From contig JAEFAZ010000004.1 of the NCBI GenBank assembly GCA_016292135.1, forward strand, positions 186,001 to 250,000: a stretch of 64,000 bases of DNA, read 5' to 3'. Of this stretch, positions 31,686 through 41,941 are shown in pieces. The DNA comes from Saccharofermentans sp. Its GTDB lineage: Bacteria; Bacillota; Clostridia; Saccharofermentanales; Saccharofermentanaceae. The notes beneath the pieces are model-generated. The model saw only the letters and a program-made list of their open reading frames with translations. It searched no databases and was not told the DNA's origin. The position numbers were made by a program, and so were the translations under genes. Position 1 is the stretch's first letter. Each line of letters opens with the position of its first letter.

Positions 31686-34283
31686 TCAGGGCTCACTGCC
31701 CCAGATGTTCGTTCCGTTGCTCAAGACAACGATATTGCCGTCTCCCGCGAGGGAATGGCTCGCTGAAGAGTTCATGTTCTGCCAATCAGAATAATGGATA
31801 GAGAAGTTTATAGTCAATGTTCCTCCCGGACCGACAGAGCCTGCATCGGGAAGCGATATGACAGCGATCTTGTTGCATGATGCCGTCTTGTTCTGAGGGT
31901 CTTCAAAAACACCCGTAACTCCGTTTACTCCGGAATATGCTCCGTCTGCCTGGATAAGGCCCGAGTAGTAGCAGTCGAATACAGGAGACTTCCCGTCGTC
32001 AGCGACAAAGAAATATCTGACCTTTAAGGTCTTGAGACTGATCTTGTCCTTGCCGGTGTTCTTTATCTCCATGGATCCAGAGATGCAGTTGCCGGAACGG
32101 CTGTCGTATTTCAACGTAAGCTTTACTTTATCGGAAGCCTTGCCTGTCGCAGCGGTGGCTTCAGTTCCGCTTGTGCTAACGGATGTACCGGTCCCTTCCG
32201 TGACCGGTGTCTGATCCTTGCCGTCTGCCGAAGGCTCATTGCCCCAGACAAGTCTGCCGTTATCGTAGAGGCATATGCCCTTGCCCTGAAGGTCCTTATA
32301 TGAAGGATCGTTGCTGTTGTCCCAGGCTCCGCCGGGATTACGCATCCTTACCTGGATCTCCGACTTATAGTGTTCCTGGCCGCCCGGATAGAGACTGCCG
32401 TCGTCGAAGATAACGGAAAGGTAGTAGAGGTTCTTGTCCTTGTTCCAGGCCTTGATGCCGCCGACCCTTCCGCTCTGCATGTAGTTCGCATTTACTTCGA
32501 GAGAATCCGCTTTCTTGCCGCCCTTAATGACTTCACTGAGATCCAAATAGTAGCGGAGTTCCAGGGAATTAGTCTTTCTTGCGGGCCATGCGGTCTTGTT
32601 GAAGACGAGCGCCTTGATCTCTACGAAATCCTGACCGTCCGCATTGACGGATCCTTCGACGGAATATTCGTCAGCAGTCTGTTCCACTGCGCCGAAGTCC
32701 TTGATGGTCTTGCCGTGGTATTTGCCGTACATCTTGGCAAGGATCCCCGTGAAGCCGGCATTGTAATCGCAGGCTACTTCGTTGGCTGTGTAATCTGAAA
32801 CGATATCGTTATAGTTATCTCCCGCATCAGGGCCTCCGACCAGCGCTCCGTAGAGAGTGTGGCGGTGTGATGCCGGTTCGTTCATGTTGTTGGAATAAGA
32901 GCCCTGGGCCGTTCTGTGATGAGGGTGTTCGGGAGGGTTCTCACCGAATCCGACGACATAGGATCTTCCTGAAGATCCGAGAGCATAATTGACCTGGCTT
33001 TCGGCAAAGTTCTGATAGGCTTTCGTTTTCGACGGATCGCATTTGCCGCCGTCGGCATAGACTTGCGCAACGAAAGCCGTGGTCGTCGCATACCTTAGCG
33101 AACCCCATGTATCGAGCCATGCAAGACCCTGGGGAGTATAGGTTATCCCCTTGCACCAGTAGTCCAGATGCTGTTCGACGGCACCGGTATAAGTCTTCTT
33201 TCCGGTGATCTCCGCAAGGAGGACTGCCGCGCCGATATGGACATCGTCCCAGCACATGGCCCAGTTGTAGTCGTGCCCCGCTTTCGAGTAACATTTTTCA
33301 GCGTTATCAAGATATGACTTGTCTCCGGTCGCAAGATAGAGCCAGGCTCCCGCCCAGGAAAGTTCATCGTAAAAACCGCTCCAGGAATTATAGAAACCGT
33401 TGGCGGCAGTATAACCCGAATCAGACCTCGTCTCATCCGCAAACTTGTAAAGGCTCTTTGCGTGCTTCAGGCACTCTTCGGAATAAGCCTTGTCGCTCTT
33501 CGCGAAAACGATTCCCGCGGCGGCAAGTGCTGCGGCGGCCTCGCCCGTTACGGCAGAACCCGAGTTGTCTTTCGTAACTTTGTAAGAAGGTCTTGCCATG
33601 CTCATGGCTTCGGCAGGTCCCCACCAGGAGTGATCAGTCCCGCCGTCGCCTACCTGATAGTAGTATGTGTAATCGTCAGGATGGCACTTCATGAGATAAT
33701 CAGTGACCCATCTTATATCGCCAAGGATGTATTCAAGCTGGCCCGCTTCCTTATAGGAATCTTCCGATTCTGTGACTGACCATGCGAGCATGGCTGCGGA
33801 ATATGCCATGGGAAGATTGAACTTAACGTGGTCTCCCGCATCGTACCAGCCGCCCGTCAGGTCGATACCGTTATCGGATCCGTCGGACAATCCGCTGTCG
33901 CCTCTCCAGTTGCACCTGGTCTTGTCAGGAAGATCGCCTGATCTTTGAAGTTCGTAGAAGAGGAGGGATTTCTGGAGAGCCTCACCGTAGTTATAAGGTC
34001 CCGTGCCTTCGATGCCTTCATAGCCGGATCCTTTTTCGGAGAGACCTTCCGTCTCGGCATCAGGACCGGTCTGTCCGCCGGAGGACTCCATGCTCTCATC
34101 CGGAGCTTTGGTCCCTTTGATATCCTGTGATGTCTCTGAAGTATCCTGCGGAGAACTCATCGAGATCCCTTCACCCGTATAGGATGTTTCCTCTGTGCCG
34201 GAAGGCCCGTTATTAACTGCCGGGCTGCATCCCGTGAGCATCGCAAGGCAGAGGATCGGGGATATGATCTTTCTTGCTTTCAT
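31686..34283 (-). CDS. GH9 cellulase lipoprotein with CBM3c and a second CBM3
   Basis: 865 residues. Lipobox LTGC (Cys19) and a Ser/Gly/Glu-rich spacer precede a GH9 catalytic domain (about 95-535). The catalytic base Asp is in W-Y-D-A-G-D-H (D148/D151); HPHHRTAQGS supplies the conserved His; the acid Glu is in TANEVACDYNAGF. Next is a CBM3c-like module (about 545-690, EIKALVFNKTAWPAR...), which in this arrangement feeds single chains to the catalytic cleft and gives processivity. A Thr/Ser linker leads to a second CBM3 (about 720-865), which ends N-I-W-G-S-E-P as cellulose-binding CBM3s do. No dockerin. It should hydrolyse cellulose at the cell surface. Confidence 0.95.
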   Translation of the reverse strand: MKARKIISPILCLAMLTGCSPAVNNGPSGTEETSYTGEGISMSSPQDTSETSQDIKGTKAPDESMESSGGQTGPDAETEGLSEKGSGYEGIEGTGPYNYGEALQKSLLFYELQRSGDLPDKTRCNWRGDSGLSDGSDNGIDLTGGWYDAGDHVKFNLPMAYSAAMLAWSVTESEDSYKEAGQLEYILGDIRWVTDYLMKCHPDDYTYYYQVGDGGTDHSWWGPAEAMSMARPSYKVTKDNSGSAVTGEAAAALAAAGIVFAKSDKAYSEECLKHAKSLYKFADETRSDSGYTAANGFYNSWSGFYDELSWAGAWLYLATGDKSYLDNAEKCYSKAGHDYNWAMCWDDVHIGAAVLLAEITGKKTYTGAVEQHLDYWCKGITYTPQGLAWLDTWGSLRYATTTAFVAQVYADGGKCDPSKTKAYQNFAESQVNYALGSSGRSYVVGFGENPPEHPHHRTAQGSYSNNMNEPASHRHTLYGALVGGPDAGDNYNDIVSDYTANEVACDYNAGFTGILAKMYGKYHGKTIKDFGAVEQTADEYSVEGSVNADGQDFVEIKALVFNKTAWPARKTNSLELRYYLDLSEVIKGGKKADSLEVNANYMQSGRVGGIKAWNKDKNLYYLSVIFDDGSLYPGGQEHYKSEIQVRMRNPGGAWDNSNDPSYKDLQGKGICLYDNGRLVWGNEPSADGKDQTPVTEGTGTSVSTSGTEATAATGKASDKVKLTLKYDSRSGNCISGSMEIKNTGKDKISLKTLKVRYFFVADDGKSPVFDCYYSGLIQADGAYSGVNGVTGVFEDPQNKTASCNKIAVISLPDAGSVGPGGTLTINFSIHYSDWQNMNSSASHSLAGDGNIVVLSNGTNIWGSEP

Positions 34284-34303
34284 CTGTCAGACCTCGGAAA
34301 ACA

Positions 34304-34320
34304 CAGTGTTTGTAACACTG
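34304..34320 (-). terminator. hairpin after the SGNH hydrolase gene
   Basis: CAGTGTT-TGT-AACACTG, perfect 7-bp stem immediately after the SGNH stop, followed on the minus strand by TGTTTTCC. It is a weak terminator or a processing hairpin between the SGNH and GH9 genes; an operator for GH9 is also possible. Confidence 0.5.
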
Positions 34321-34959
34321 TTATATATTTTCTATCTTATCGAAGACTGCTTTTGCAAGGATGGAATGTCCTTCTTCCGTCAGATGGAGGCAATCGGTGT
34401 CCGATGCCTTGACGAATTCGGATGCATCCAGGAATTCACAGCCGCATCTTTCGGCCACATATGAATACCACTTTGCAAGAAGCTTTGACTGTTCGACACT
34501 GTATTCGTTAAAGAAAGGAGCGAAGTCCGTTTCGAGCACACCGTCTCCGAGATGGGGAGGCGCGATGATGAGGATCTTCGTGTCGGGTGTCTGGTTGTAG
34601 AACTTGAGATGAGCCGTCATCTTCTCGATCATGGTCATGAGGGAGCCCGCGATGTCAGGCGCGGGAAGAGAGAACTTTCTCTTGAGGTCGTTGGAACCCA
34701 GCATGATGATTATCAGATCCAGGGGCTTGTGGGATTCGATCATGGGAAGGCAGTAATCCAGACCTCTCTTGGTCCCCCATTCCCAGGGATCTTCCAGCGC
34801 GATCGTGCGGCCGTTCTGGCCCTCCTCGATCAGCTCATATCCGGATCCCAGAAGTCTTGCAAGTTCCCTGGGCCAGCGGCCTTCGAAACGGTTGCCCGTT
34901 GCGGGATCATATCCCCAGGTGTTTGAATCTCCGAAGCAAAGGATCCTCTTTTTTGTCAT
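34321..34959 (-). CDS. SGNH/GDSL hydrolase (arylesterase-like)
   Basis: 212 residues from ATG 34959 (GGGG 8 nt upstream); a GTG at 34968 overlapping the upstream stop would add three residues. SGNH blocks: ILCFGDSNTWG (I, nucleophile Ser), a Gly in EEGQNGRT (II), GSNDLK (III) and DCLHLTEEGH (V, Asp-His). No signal peptide. It acts on esters; several relatives deacetylate plant xylan or sugars, which would suit its place next to a cellulase, but nothing here fixes the substrate. Confidence 0.92.
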   Translation of the reverse strand: MTKKRILCFGDSNTWGYDPATGNRFEGRWPRELARLLGSGYELIEEGQNGRTIALEDPWEWGTKRGLDYCLPMIESHKPLDLIIIMLGSNDLKRKFSLPAPDIAGSLMTMIEKMTAHLKFYNQTPDTKILIIAPPHLGDGVLETDFAPFFNEYSVEQSKLLAKWYSYVAERCGCEFLDASEFVKASDTDCLHLTEEGHSILAKAVFDKIENI

Positions 34960-34964
34960 GACTG

Positions 34965-36368
34965 TCACCCCAGAAGTTTATTGTATGTATATTCGTGCTC
35001 TGAGAAATACTGGTCTGCGAAAGGAGCCTGCGCGATCGGGATCGCTCCCATCTCCTTTACCGCCTTCATGTAGGGACGGCAGAGACCGACGATGGCCTTG
35101 AAGTGTTCTGCAAGGCGGTCCTCAGGACAATCCATGACGCAAAGATATGCGCGCCTGTCCTTGTTCTCCGTCTCTGTCTGAAGTATGATGCCGACCTTGA
35201 CTATATCGGAATGAGCGCCGCAGTACTTGCGGATGACATCTCTCATGAACCTGTATTCGCCTGCTTCCGGAGGAGGCGCAAGATTGACTTCTACCTGCCT
35301 TTCGACGGGAGCTCCGGCCTGTCCCGAGAGGAGCTGGCCGATCGCATCGTCGCCCGAAGGAAGTTCACCGAACTCCTTCTTGAAGGCTCCGGAATTCGTA
35401 ATGCCGTTCAGGGCATCTACGGGGAATCTTACAGTGACGGGTCCGAAAGGATTGATGAGTATGCCCTTGTGGACACCGGTCTTGCCAATGACTGCCGCGA
35501 GAGGGAAATCCACGGGCAGCGTGCTCTTCGTATCGAACTTGATCTGCTTGGGATGGTTGCGGTTAAGGCAGAGCTTGTCGGTGAACAGGGGGAAGAGCGC
35601 GTTTCCGCTGTTGTCCTGCAAGGTCAGGAAACCGACCTTCTGCCTGTTTCCTTTTTCGCGTACCATGTGAACGGGTGTCAGGAAAACAGAATGGACTGCA
35701 GCCTCTGCGAGTACTTCATAGAAATATCTGTCACTGTCAAATCTTGCATATTCCATCGTAAGGCCGAGGAGCTTGGGGTTCTCGGGGCCTTCGGCGGGAT
35801 CGTCGTTGCCGTGGGCTCTGACATTGGTAAGGACAGAGAATTTGCTGACAGGATTGGAAGCTCCCTCGTCGGGAGTTGAAGCCAGGGGAAGATCTCCTCT
35901 TTCAAGATCTACAGTGACCCTGTCGTCGATGACTTCATCCATGGATTTTCCGGCTACGGAAAGGGCAACTACTTTCGTAGTCGTGATCTGGTCTTCTACG
36001 GCGTGGTAAAGGTATACATCCATACCGACCGCGATCTTTCCCCTTACGATGCCTCCGAGGACGAGTCCGTCGGGTGCCTTGGGTTCGTCGAGCGGGAGAT
36101 CGTCAACTACGAGATAGAACCTGTTGTCGTCGGCAAGATCCAGGATCTCCGTGGAGGCCCTGCTCGCCATGTCTTCGGCTTCCTTCCTTTTCTGAGCAAC
36201 CTTCTCGATCGCGATCCTTCCCTCTTCGGCGCGCTTAAAGCGCTCCGCTTCGGTCTCTTCCTCGACCTCGCTTAAGATCCTCATCTCCTCGGAAAGATCA
36301 CCCTCGTTGACCTTGTCGTTGTCAGCCTTGCCGTTGTCTTTGTTTTTGCCAAATCCGAAAATGCCCAT
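34965..36368 (-). CDS. SseB-family protein with an EF-Tu domain-2-like segment
   Basis: 467 residues. Starts with a charged coiled coil (about 15-70). A segment LVLGGIVRGKIAVGMDVYLYH (about 102-122) reads like the beta-barrel domain 2 of translation GTPases. From about 215 the SseB pattern appears (AVHSVFLTPVHM, VGFLTLQDNSGNALFPLFTDKLCLNRN), followed by a C-terminal SseB-type domain (about 375-455: SDIVKVGIILQTE, RRAYLCVMDCPEDR). No membrane segment. Function of clostridial SseB-like proteins is unknown; the enhanced serine sensitivity phenotype of the E. coli member gives little help. Confidence 0.75.
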   Translation of the reverse strand: MGIFGFGKNKDNGKADNDKVNEGDLSEEMRILSEVEEETEAERFKRAEEGRIAIEKVAQKRKEAEDMASRASTEILDLADDNRFYLVVDDLPLDEPKAPDGLVLGGIVRGKIAVGMDVYLYHAVEDQITTTKVVALSVAGKSMDEVIDDRVTVDLERGDLPLASTPDEGASNPVSKFSVLTNVRAHGNDDPAEGPENPKLLGLTMEYARFDSDRYFYEVLAEAAVHSVFLTPVHMVREKGNRQKVGFLTLQDNSGNALFPLFTDKLCLNRNHPKQIKFDTKSTLPVDFPLAAVIGKTGVHKGILINPFGPVTVRFPVDALNGITNSGAFKKEFGELPSGDDAIGQLLSGQAGAPVERQVEVNLAPPPEAGEYRFMRDVIRKYCGAHSDIVKVGIILQTETENKDRRAYLCVMDCPEDRLAEHFKAIVGLCRPYMKAVKEMGAIPIAQAPFADQYFSEHEYTYNKLLG

Positions 36369-36400
36369 CTTATTTACCTCTTGTTTTTATATCGCCAAAG

Positions 36401-36409
36401 ATTATATCA
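36401..36409 (-). promoter_or_regulatory. extended -10 promoter element of the SseB-like gene
   Basis: Minus strand TGATATAAT (TGn-TATAAT), 32 bp before the ATG. No good -35. AGAGG precedes the ATG. Confidence 0.5.
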
Positions 36410-36427
36410 CGAATCCTGCCTTCAGTC

Positions 36428-38257
36428 TCAGACAGCTGCGCCCGTCTTTACAAAATAGAGCCAGTAAGAACCGTAGAACAGCAATGTCAGGATGGAGAAC
36501 AGGACCACGAGAGCCGAGATGCCGTATAGCGCGGTCTTGACCAGGATCCCCTTGATCCCTTCTTCCTTCCGTCTCCTGTTAAGCGCCGAGATTAAGCGGG
36601 CCAGCATATAGGCCAGCGGTATGACGACCGGGACCACATATCTCATGTTCATGGAACTTACCGCCTTGTATTTCAGGCAGAAGCTCACGTAAGATACCAT
36701 CTCGGTAAGGAAGAGGACCATCATGGCGGCCGCTTCGTAGCGGTAGGTGCCGCGCCTTATGTCGACTATCAGGAAAACGAAAAGACATATCACTGAAATG
36801 ACGGCGATCAGCTCGAACAAGAGCAGCATAATGGATCCGGCCGTCATGAAGAAACTGTCCTGCTGGAACATCTTCTCATCGAAAAGAGCTGTCTTAAAGA
36901 GAGCCAGGAAGATCTGATGTTCCTTGTCGTTATCGTTGAAGAGGACGAAGGGAACTTCTGCCGAAAGTCCCTTTGCGGGCAGCAGGAGCCTTTCGAGGAC
37001 GGAATAAGACGAGACATCGTCATGCGCCGCCATGTTGAAGGTGTTGACATATCCTATCGGTACTCCCCAGCGTATAAGGTTCCTTAAGGGGAACCAGAGG
37101 CCCAGGGGGAAGGTAAGTCCTGCGAAAGCCAGGAACTGTCCGATGATGTTGGGGATCTTTATATTTTCCCTGCCGTATCCTTCTTCCTTGATACGCGCCT
37201 TGGGATTCAGCTGGTAACAGAGCTTCGCAAGGAAGATGAAAGCCACCGGGACCGCGATGAGGCCGCCGGAAAGCTTGCCCATCATGGAAAGGCCGATGCC
37301 TGCTCCCGTAAGAAGGATATATCTCATCTTCGGGCTGCGGTACCAGAGAAGGGCGTAATAGAATGCGAAAAAAGAAAAGAACACCGAGACCGCATCGTTG
37401 TTGACCGAGGCGGAGAGGATCAGAAATTCCGGAAGGAACATGGAAAGGCACATCGTAAAGATGACACCGGGCCCCGATATCCTGAAATATCTGATCATCT
37501 TGTATATGAGAAGCCCTGAAGCCGTGGAGCAGAACAGGGGGATTATCTTTATAACTTCATAGTTGTCAGCCTGTCCGGGGAAGATAAGTGAGCTTATCTT
37601 TATCACGGCAGCTGACAGGAAGTAGTGAAGCGGCGGCTGGTAGAACTGCGCATAGTCCCTGACGTCGGCTTCGAGGAGATTCCAGTTCTTCAGGGTATAG
37701 AGGATGTAGGTATCATGTGTCCCGTAGAACTTATCGTCGGTGAAGTATGCCATATCGTGCTGGTAAGGATGGGTTACCGGCGTATAGAGCACCACCGTGA
37801 GCCTGGTCCAGAAGGACAGGATCATGATGAGCAGGACTATGTCGCGGGCAGTGATCTTGCGCAGGATGAGAAGGGCTATAAGGACCGACAGGATCATTAC
37901 GCCTCCGCCTATGGAGATGACCCAGATCAGATTCCCCGGAACACCGTACATCCCCATTGATCCGCCTCTGATAAGAACGTAATCAGCGATCTGCTCAAAG
38001 AGGAAAAACGATATGACGCCGGACCCTGCGGCCGTAGCGACCTGCCACTTGGCAGCGTTTACACAGGAAGCAAAATAAAAGCCTAAAAAGATCCACAGGC
38101 CTGCCATAAGCACACCTGTGGACTGAGCGTTCATATAATGGATCGAGCATCTCGTAACAAGCCAGACGAAGACGCACGCGGCCGCGATAAAGATAAAGCT
38201 TCTGTGGATCATAGTGCTTTTGATCTCGCGGCTGCTGATGATCTCTTTTTGTGTCAT
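36428..38257 (-). CDS. GT-C-type membrane glycosyltransferase (paralogue 1 of 4)
   Basis: 609 residues with about 11-12 membrane helices. The first large outer loop holds the acidic motif H-D-M-A-Y-F (Asp in D-x-x-x-F), expected to be the catalytic base of GT-C/PMT-like enzymes, and later [13 protein letters not shown], shared with three genes at 40.5-45.2 kb. Later loops contain [11 protein letters not shown], also shared. Such enzymes transfer a sugar from a polyprenyl-phosphate donor to wall polymer, lipid or protein on the outer face. It overlaps tyrS by 4 bp (ATGA), so it is probably translated from the tyrS transcript. Confidence 0.85.
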   Translation of the reverse strand: MTQKEIISSREIKSTMIHRSFIFIAAACVFVWLVTRCSIHYMNAQSTGVLMAGLWIFLGFYFASCVNAAKWQVATAAGSGVISFFLFEQIADYVLIRGGSMGMYGVPGNLIWVISIGGGVMILSVLIALLILRKITARDIVLLIMILSFWTRLTVVLYTPVTHPYQHDMAYFTDDKFYGTHDTYILYTLKNWNLLEADVRDYAQFYQPPLHYFLSAAVIKISSLIFPGQADNYEVIKIIPLFCSTASGLLIYKMIRYFRISGPGVIFTMCLSMFLPEFLILSASVNNDAVSVFFSFFAFYYALLWYRSPKMRYILLTGAGIGLSMMGKLSGGLIAVPVAFIFLAKLCYQLNPKARIKEEGYGRENIKIPNIIGQFLAFAGLTFPLGLWFPLRNLIRWGVPIGYVNTFNMAAHDDVSSYSVLERLLLPAKGLSAEVPFVLFNDNDKEHQIFLALFKTALFDEKMFQQDSFFMTAGSIMLLLFELIAVISVICLFVFLIVDIRRGTYRYEAAAMMVLFLTEMVSYVSFCLKYKAVSSMNMRYVVPVVIPLAYMLARLISALNRRRKEEGIKGILVKTALYGISALVVLFSILTLLFYGSYWLYFVKTGAAV

Positions 38258-39486
38258 ACGACCGTTATCCTGCGATACATCTTCTTTCCTTTTCGGCAGA
38301 TTGCCTGTCCGTTATCGTCAAAATCAGATTCAGACAGGACATAGAACTGGTCTTCGACTGTCTGATCGTTCAGAGAGATACCCTTCTGTGCGATCATCCT
38401 CTTGCCTTCGCCCTTGGACTTGACCATTCCGGACGATGCGAGAACGTCAGCGAGCTGGATGCCTGCCTCGAGGTCTGCCTTGCTGATCTCGTAAGTGACC
38501 ATGTCTTCGGATCTTCCGCCGCCTTCGAAGATGTCTTCAGCCGTCTTCTTGGCAACATCTGCGGCAGCCTGACCGTGAACGATCTTGGTAACTTCGTAAG
38601 CGAGTCTCTTCTTTGCTTCGTTGATGGCAGCATCAGTAAGTGTCGCATACTCGTTGATCTCGTCCATATCAAGGAAGGTCAAAAGTTTCATACATTTGAT
38701 AACATCAGCATCGTCGATATTTCTCCAGTACTGGTAGAAGTCATACTCTGAGAACTTTGCAGGATCGAGCCATACTGCACCCTTGGCGGTCTTACCCATC
38801 TTCTTGCCTTCGCTGTTGGTAAGGAGAGTGAATGTCAGACCGTAAGCAGGCTGGGCATCCTTACGCCTGATGAGCTCTACGCCGCCGATGATGTTGGACC
38901 ACTGGTCGTCACCGCCTAACTCGAGGCAGCAGTCGTAGTTCTTATGCAGGTAGTAGAAGTCGTAGCTCTGCATGAGCATGTAGTTAAATTCAAGGAAGGA
39001 CAGGCCCTTCTCAAGCCTCTGCTTGTAGCACTCGGCCGTAAGCATCTTGTTTACGGAGAAGTGGGGGCCGATGTCCCTTAAGAATTCGATGTAGTTAAGG
39101 TCACGGAGCCAGTCTGCGTTGTTTACGATGAGAGCCTTTCCGTCATTGAAATCAACGACCTTGCCCATCTGCTTCTTGAAGCACTCGACGTTGTGGTCGA
39201 TCGTCTCGACGGTCATCATCTGTCTCATGTCCGTTCTTCCGGAAGGGTCGCCGATCATGGCCGTACCGCCTCCCATCAGGGCGATGGGACGGTGACCTGC
39301 CTTCTGCATGTGGCTCATGACCATCATCTGGACGAAGTGTCCTACGTGAAGGGAATCAGCCGTGGGGTCAAAACCTATATAGAAGGATACTCCGGGCTTA
39401 GCCAGGAGATCGTAGATCTCTTCCTTATGTGTTGCCTGTGAGAAGTAACCTCTCTCTTCCAGGATATCAAATACATTCCTGTCCAT
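38254..39486 (-). CDS. tyrS: tyrosyl-tRNA synthetase
   Basis: 410 residues. Class I signatures: [13 protein letters not shown] (HIGH) and [14 protein letters not shown] (KMSKS-like), GDPSGRTD, the tyrosine-pocket segments LQSYDFYYL and [12 protein letters not shown], and a C-terminal S4 RNA-binding domain (about 345-405). It charges tRNA-Tyr. No T-box leader is evident in the 47 bp before the start. It overlaps the membrane glycosyltransferase by 4 bp. Confidence 0.98.
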   Translation of the reverse strand: MDRNVFDILEERGYFSQATHKEEIYDLLAKPGVSFYIGFDPTADSLHVGHFVQMMVMSHMQKAGHRPIALMGGGTAMIGDPSGRTDMRQMMTVETIDHNVECFKKQMGKVVDFNDGKALIVNNADWLRDLNYIEFLRDIGPHFSVNKMLTAECYKQRLEKGLSFLEFNYMLMQSYDFYYLHKNYDCCLELGGDDQWSNIIGGVELIRRKDAQPAYGLTFTLLTNSEGKKMGKTAKGAVWLDPAKFSEYDFYQYWRNIDDADVIKCMKLLTFLDMDEINEYATLTDAAINEAKKRLAYEVTKIVHGQAAADVAKKTAEDIFEGGGRSEDMVTYEISKADLEAGIQLADVLASSGMVKSKGEGKRMIAQKGISLNDQTVEDQFYVLSESDFDDNGQAICRKGKKMYRRITVV

Positions 39487-39533
39487 TTTCTTTTACCTCT
39501 TCTTTCTTTTTATCAACCGGGTAAGTATACCAC

Positions 39534-40439
39534 TTATTGCATCTTTATGCAGGATACTGCCGCCAATGCCGCAATTGCACCGTCAGATGCCGCAGTTGCG
39601 AGCTGCCTTACGTGCTTGGTGCGAACGTCTCCGGCTACGAATACTCCGGGGCAGGACGTGACGCAGTCTTCGCCCGCCTTGATATATCCGCCTTCGGTCT
39701 CGACCAGGCCTTCTGCAGCCTTTGTCTCGGGGACCTGTCCGATCGCTACGAAGAGCCCGTCAACTTCCAGCGTCTTCTCGCTGCCGTCGACTGCGTTCTT
39801 CAGAACGACAGCCGAGAGCTTGTCTTCGCCTTCGAGCCTTTCGGTAACGTAAGGAGTCAGTATCTCTATATTCTCAGTCTGCCTTGCCTTTGCGATGAGA
39901 GCTTCTTCGGCACGGAAACCGTCTCTTCTGTGGATGATGTAGACTTTGGAACAAAGTCCTGCCAGGTACAAAGCGTCTTCGACAGCCGTATTGCCGCCGC
40001 CTGCTACAGCCGTGACCTTGCCTTTGAAGAAAGCTCCGTCGCAGGTTGCGCAGTATGAGATGCCTCTGCCGACAAGTGCCCCCTCACGGTCGATGCCGAG
40101 GTGCCTGTTGGTCGCGCCTGTCGCGATGATGACCGTTTTCGCTTCGTATTCGCCGAAATCGCCCTTCAGGACAAATCCGTCTTCCTTCTTCTCTATGCTG
40201 TTTATCTGATCGAAAACGAACTTCGCATCAAGGGCCATGGCCTGGCGGAAGATGGAATCCGCAAGATCAAAACCCGATATCTTCTCAAATCCCGGGAAAT
40301 TCTCGACTTCGGGGGTAGCTACGATCTGGCCGCCGTATGTGTTTCCCTCGAAAAGGGTAACTTCCATCCCGGCTCTTCTTCCGTATATTGCAGCCGTCAT
40401 TCCTGCGGTCCCTGCACCGACAACAGCTATATCGATCAT
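39534..40439 (-). CDS. trxB: thioredoxin reductase
   Basis: 301 residues from ATG 40439 (AGGAG 7 nt upstream; the frame extends further but without family sequence). FAD loop VVGAGTAGMTAAIYGRRAG, redox pair in Y-C-A-T-C-D-G-A-F, NADPH loop AVAGGGNTAVEDA with HRRDGFRAE, and C-terminal VFVAGDVRTKHVRQLATAASDGAIA. It reduces thioredoxin with NADPH. Flanked by the GT genes but functionally separate housekeeping. Confidence 0.97.
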   Translation of the reverse strand: MIDIAVVGAGTAGMTAAIYGRRAGMEVTLFEGNTYGGQIVATPEVENFPGFEKISGFDLADSIFRQAMALDAKFVFDQINSIEKKEDGFVLKGDFGEYEAKTVIIATGATNRHLGIDREGALVGRGISYCATCDGAFFKGKVTAVAGGGNTAVEDALYLAGLCSKVYIIHRRDGFRAEEALIAKARQTENIEILTPYVTERLEGEDKLSAVVLKNAVDGSEKTLEVDGLFVAIGQVPETKAAEGLVETEGGYIKAGEDCVTSCPGVFVAGDVRTKHVRQLATAASDGAIAALAAVSCIKMQ

Positions 40440-40495
40440 CTTGAATCTCCTTTTTTCACGCCATGAAGGCAAGTTTTTCGAGCATCAACAGTATA

Positions 40496-41941
40496 TCATT
40501 TTATCCATACCATAAGGTAGAACAAGAACGACAAAAAAGCGAAGACATAACAGCTTACTTTGGTAAAAAGTTTCACGAGATGCGGCCCTTTGTCGTATGC
40601 GGTGCCGCAGTGGTAACTGCAGGTGATAAGGACCGGAACTATGTATCTGAAGGACATCGTGCAGGTGAAAGGGTACCGGAAGCAGAAGAGCACGTAGAAA
40701 ATAAGCTCCGCTGCGACCATCACCGTAAGGAAAGTGTTGAGGGTGTTCCTGTTCTTTATCCATGCAAGGATAAGCCCTGTCACGGCCATTATCACCACCA
40801 AAGTGAAGGATGCGAGGAGGAAATATCCTGTGAGCGAAAGGAAGATCTGCTCGCCGTAATAATCCCCGTCGAAGACCGCCTGGTTCAGCGTTTCCTCGAT
40901 GATGTTGTAACCGTGATTGCCGAAAACGGCAAATCTCTTCCAGGCAGGCACGTCCCCTATCAGAAGGCCCGGATTAAGGACCGTATCGGGTACGGCAACA
41001 TATGTTACCGGGACTTTCCAGAGTATATAGTTCCTGATCTGATACCAGAGTCCGAGAGGCGCGCACAGCGCGACATAAGCGGCACAGAGAAGGAAAGTCC
41101 TGACCTTTTTCTTTTCCCCGAAAAGGACCTTCAGCATCAGGAATGCGACAGCGGCCGCGACGAGTCCCGCGGAGAGCTTGCTCATCATGCCGAGACCTAT
41201 GCAGACTGACGATCCGAAGAAGAATGTCAGCTTCCTGTTCTCATACCATTTCCAGGCAAGGTAGAGTGCCGATACAGAGAACATCAGAGCGAGAGGATCG
41301 TTGTTGATCGCGCCGGAAAAGACTATGAGCTGGGGATGCAGAGCTACGATGAGATAAGCCGTGATGCGCCCCTTGGAAGAGAGCTTAAATACATCTATGA
41401 ACTTCCTCATGACCTCCAGTGTGATGAGGGACCAGAACAAGGACAGTGTCTGCAAAGCATCCCAGTTATGGGCCGCGGAAGGAACTATAGTCCTGTACAA
41501 GGAGAAGAACAGAGCGCAGAGAATGTGATGCAGGGGCGGGTGGTAAAACTGCCAGTGCTCCCTTACGTCCTCAGCGAGGAGCTTATGTTTTTCGAGGATG
41601 TATTCGATGTATTCTGAATGGTAATTATTCTCGAGGTATGTGTCGAATTCGCCCATGTCATGCTGGCGTTGTTCGGCGCCGGTATAAAGGACGTAGAAAG
41701 TACGGAGGGCAACGGCCGTGATCGTCAGCACGATCATCACGCGCTCCTTCTTTCCATCTCCGGAATTCTTTATCAGGAAAAACGAAAGCCCTGCAAAACC
41801 AAGGATAAGTATCACCGTCTTCAAGGGTGAAAGATAAGCCATGTTGCAGCCTGATACGGCGAGCACGAACAGCGACCAGACCGCGAATGCGGCTATGTCA
41901 AGGAAGGTGTTTTTCGAACCTGTAGTCTTTTCTCTTACCAT
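40496..41941 (-). CDS. GT-C-type membrane glycosyltransferase (paralogue 2 of 4)
   Basis: 481 residues, about 11 membrane helices. Same frame as paralogue 1: acidic loop HDMGEFDTYLENNYHSEYIEY (Asp and Glu of D-x-G-E-F), DVREHWQFYHPPLHHILCAL, VALHPQLIVFSGAINNDPLALMF, GLGMMSKLSAGLVAAAVAF, and VPVTYVAVPDTVLNPGL. Lengths and loop order match the other three. Its start overlaps the upstream paralogue by 7 bp. Donor and acceptor unknown; polyprenyl-phosphate-sugar dependent transfer is inferred from the fold. Confidence 0.85.
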   Translation of the reverse strand: MVREKTTGSKNTFLDIAAFAVWSLFVLAVSGCNMAYLSPLKTVILILGFAGLSFFLIKNSGDGKKERVMIVLTITAVALRTFYVLYTGAEQRQHDMGEFDTYLENNYHSEYIEYILEKHKLLAEDVREHWQFYHPPLHHILCALFFSLYRTIVPSAAHNWDALQTLSLFWSLITLEVMRKFIDVFKLSSKGRITAYLIVALHPQLIVFSGAINNDPLALMFSVSALYLAWKWYENRKLTFFFGSSVCIGLGMMSKLSAGLVAAAVAFLMLKVLFGEKKKVRTFLLCAAYVALCAPLGLWYQIRNYILWKVPVTYVAVPDTVLNPGLLIGDVPAWKRFAVFGNHGYNIIEETLNQAVFDGDYYGEQIFLSLTGYFLLASFTLVVIMAVTGLILAWIKNRNTLNTFLTVMVAAELIFYVLFCFRYPFTCTMSFRYIVPVLITCSYHCGTAYDKGPHLVKLFTKVSCYVFAFLSFLFYLMVWIK

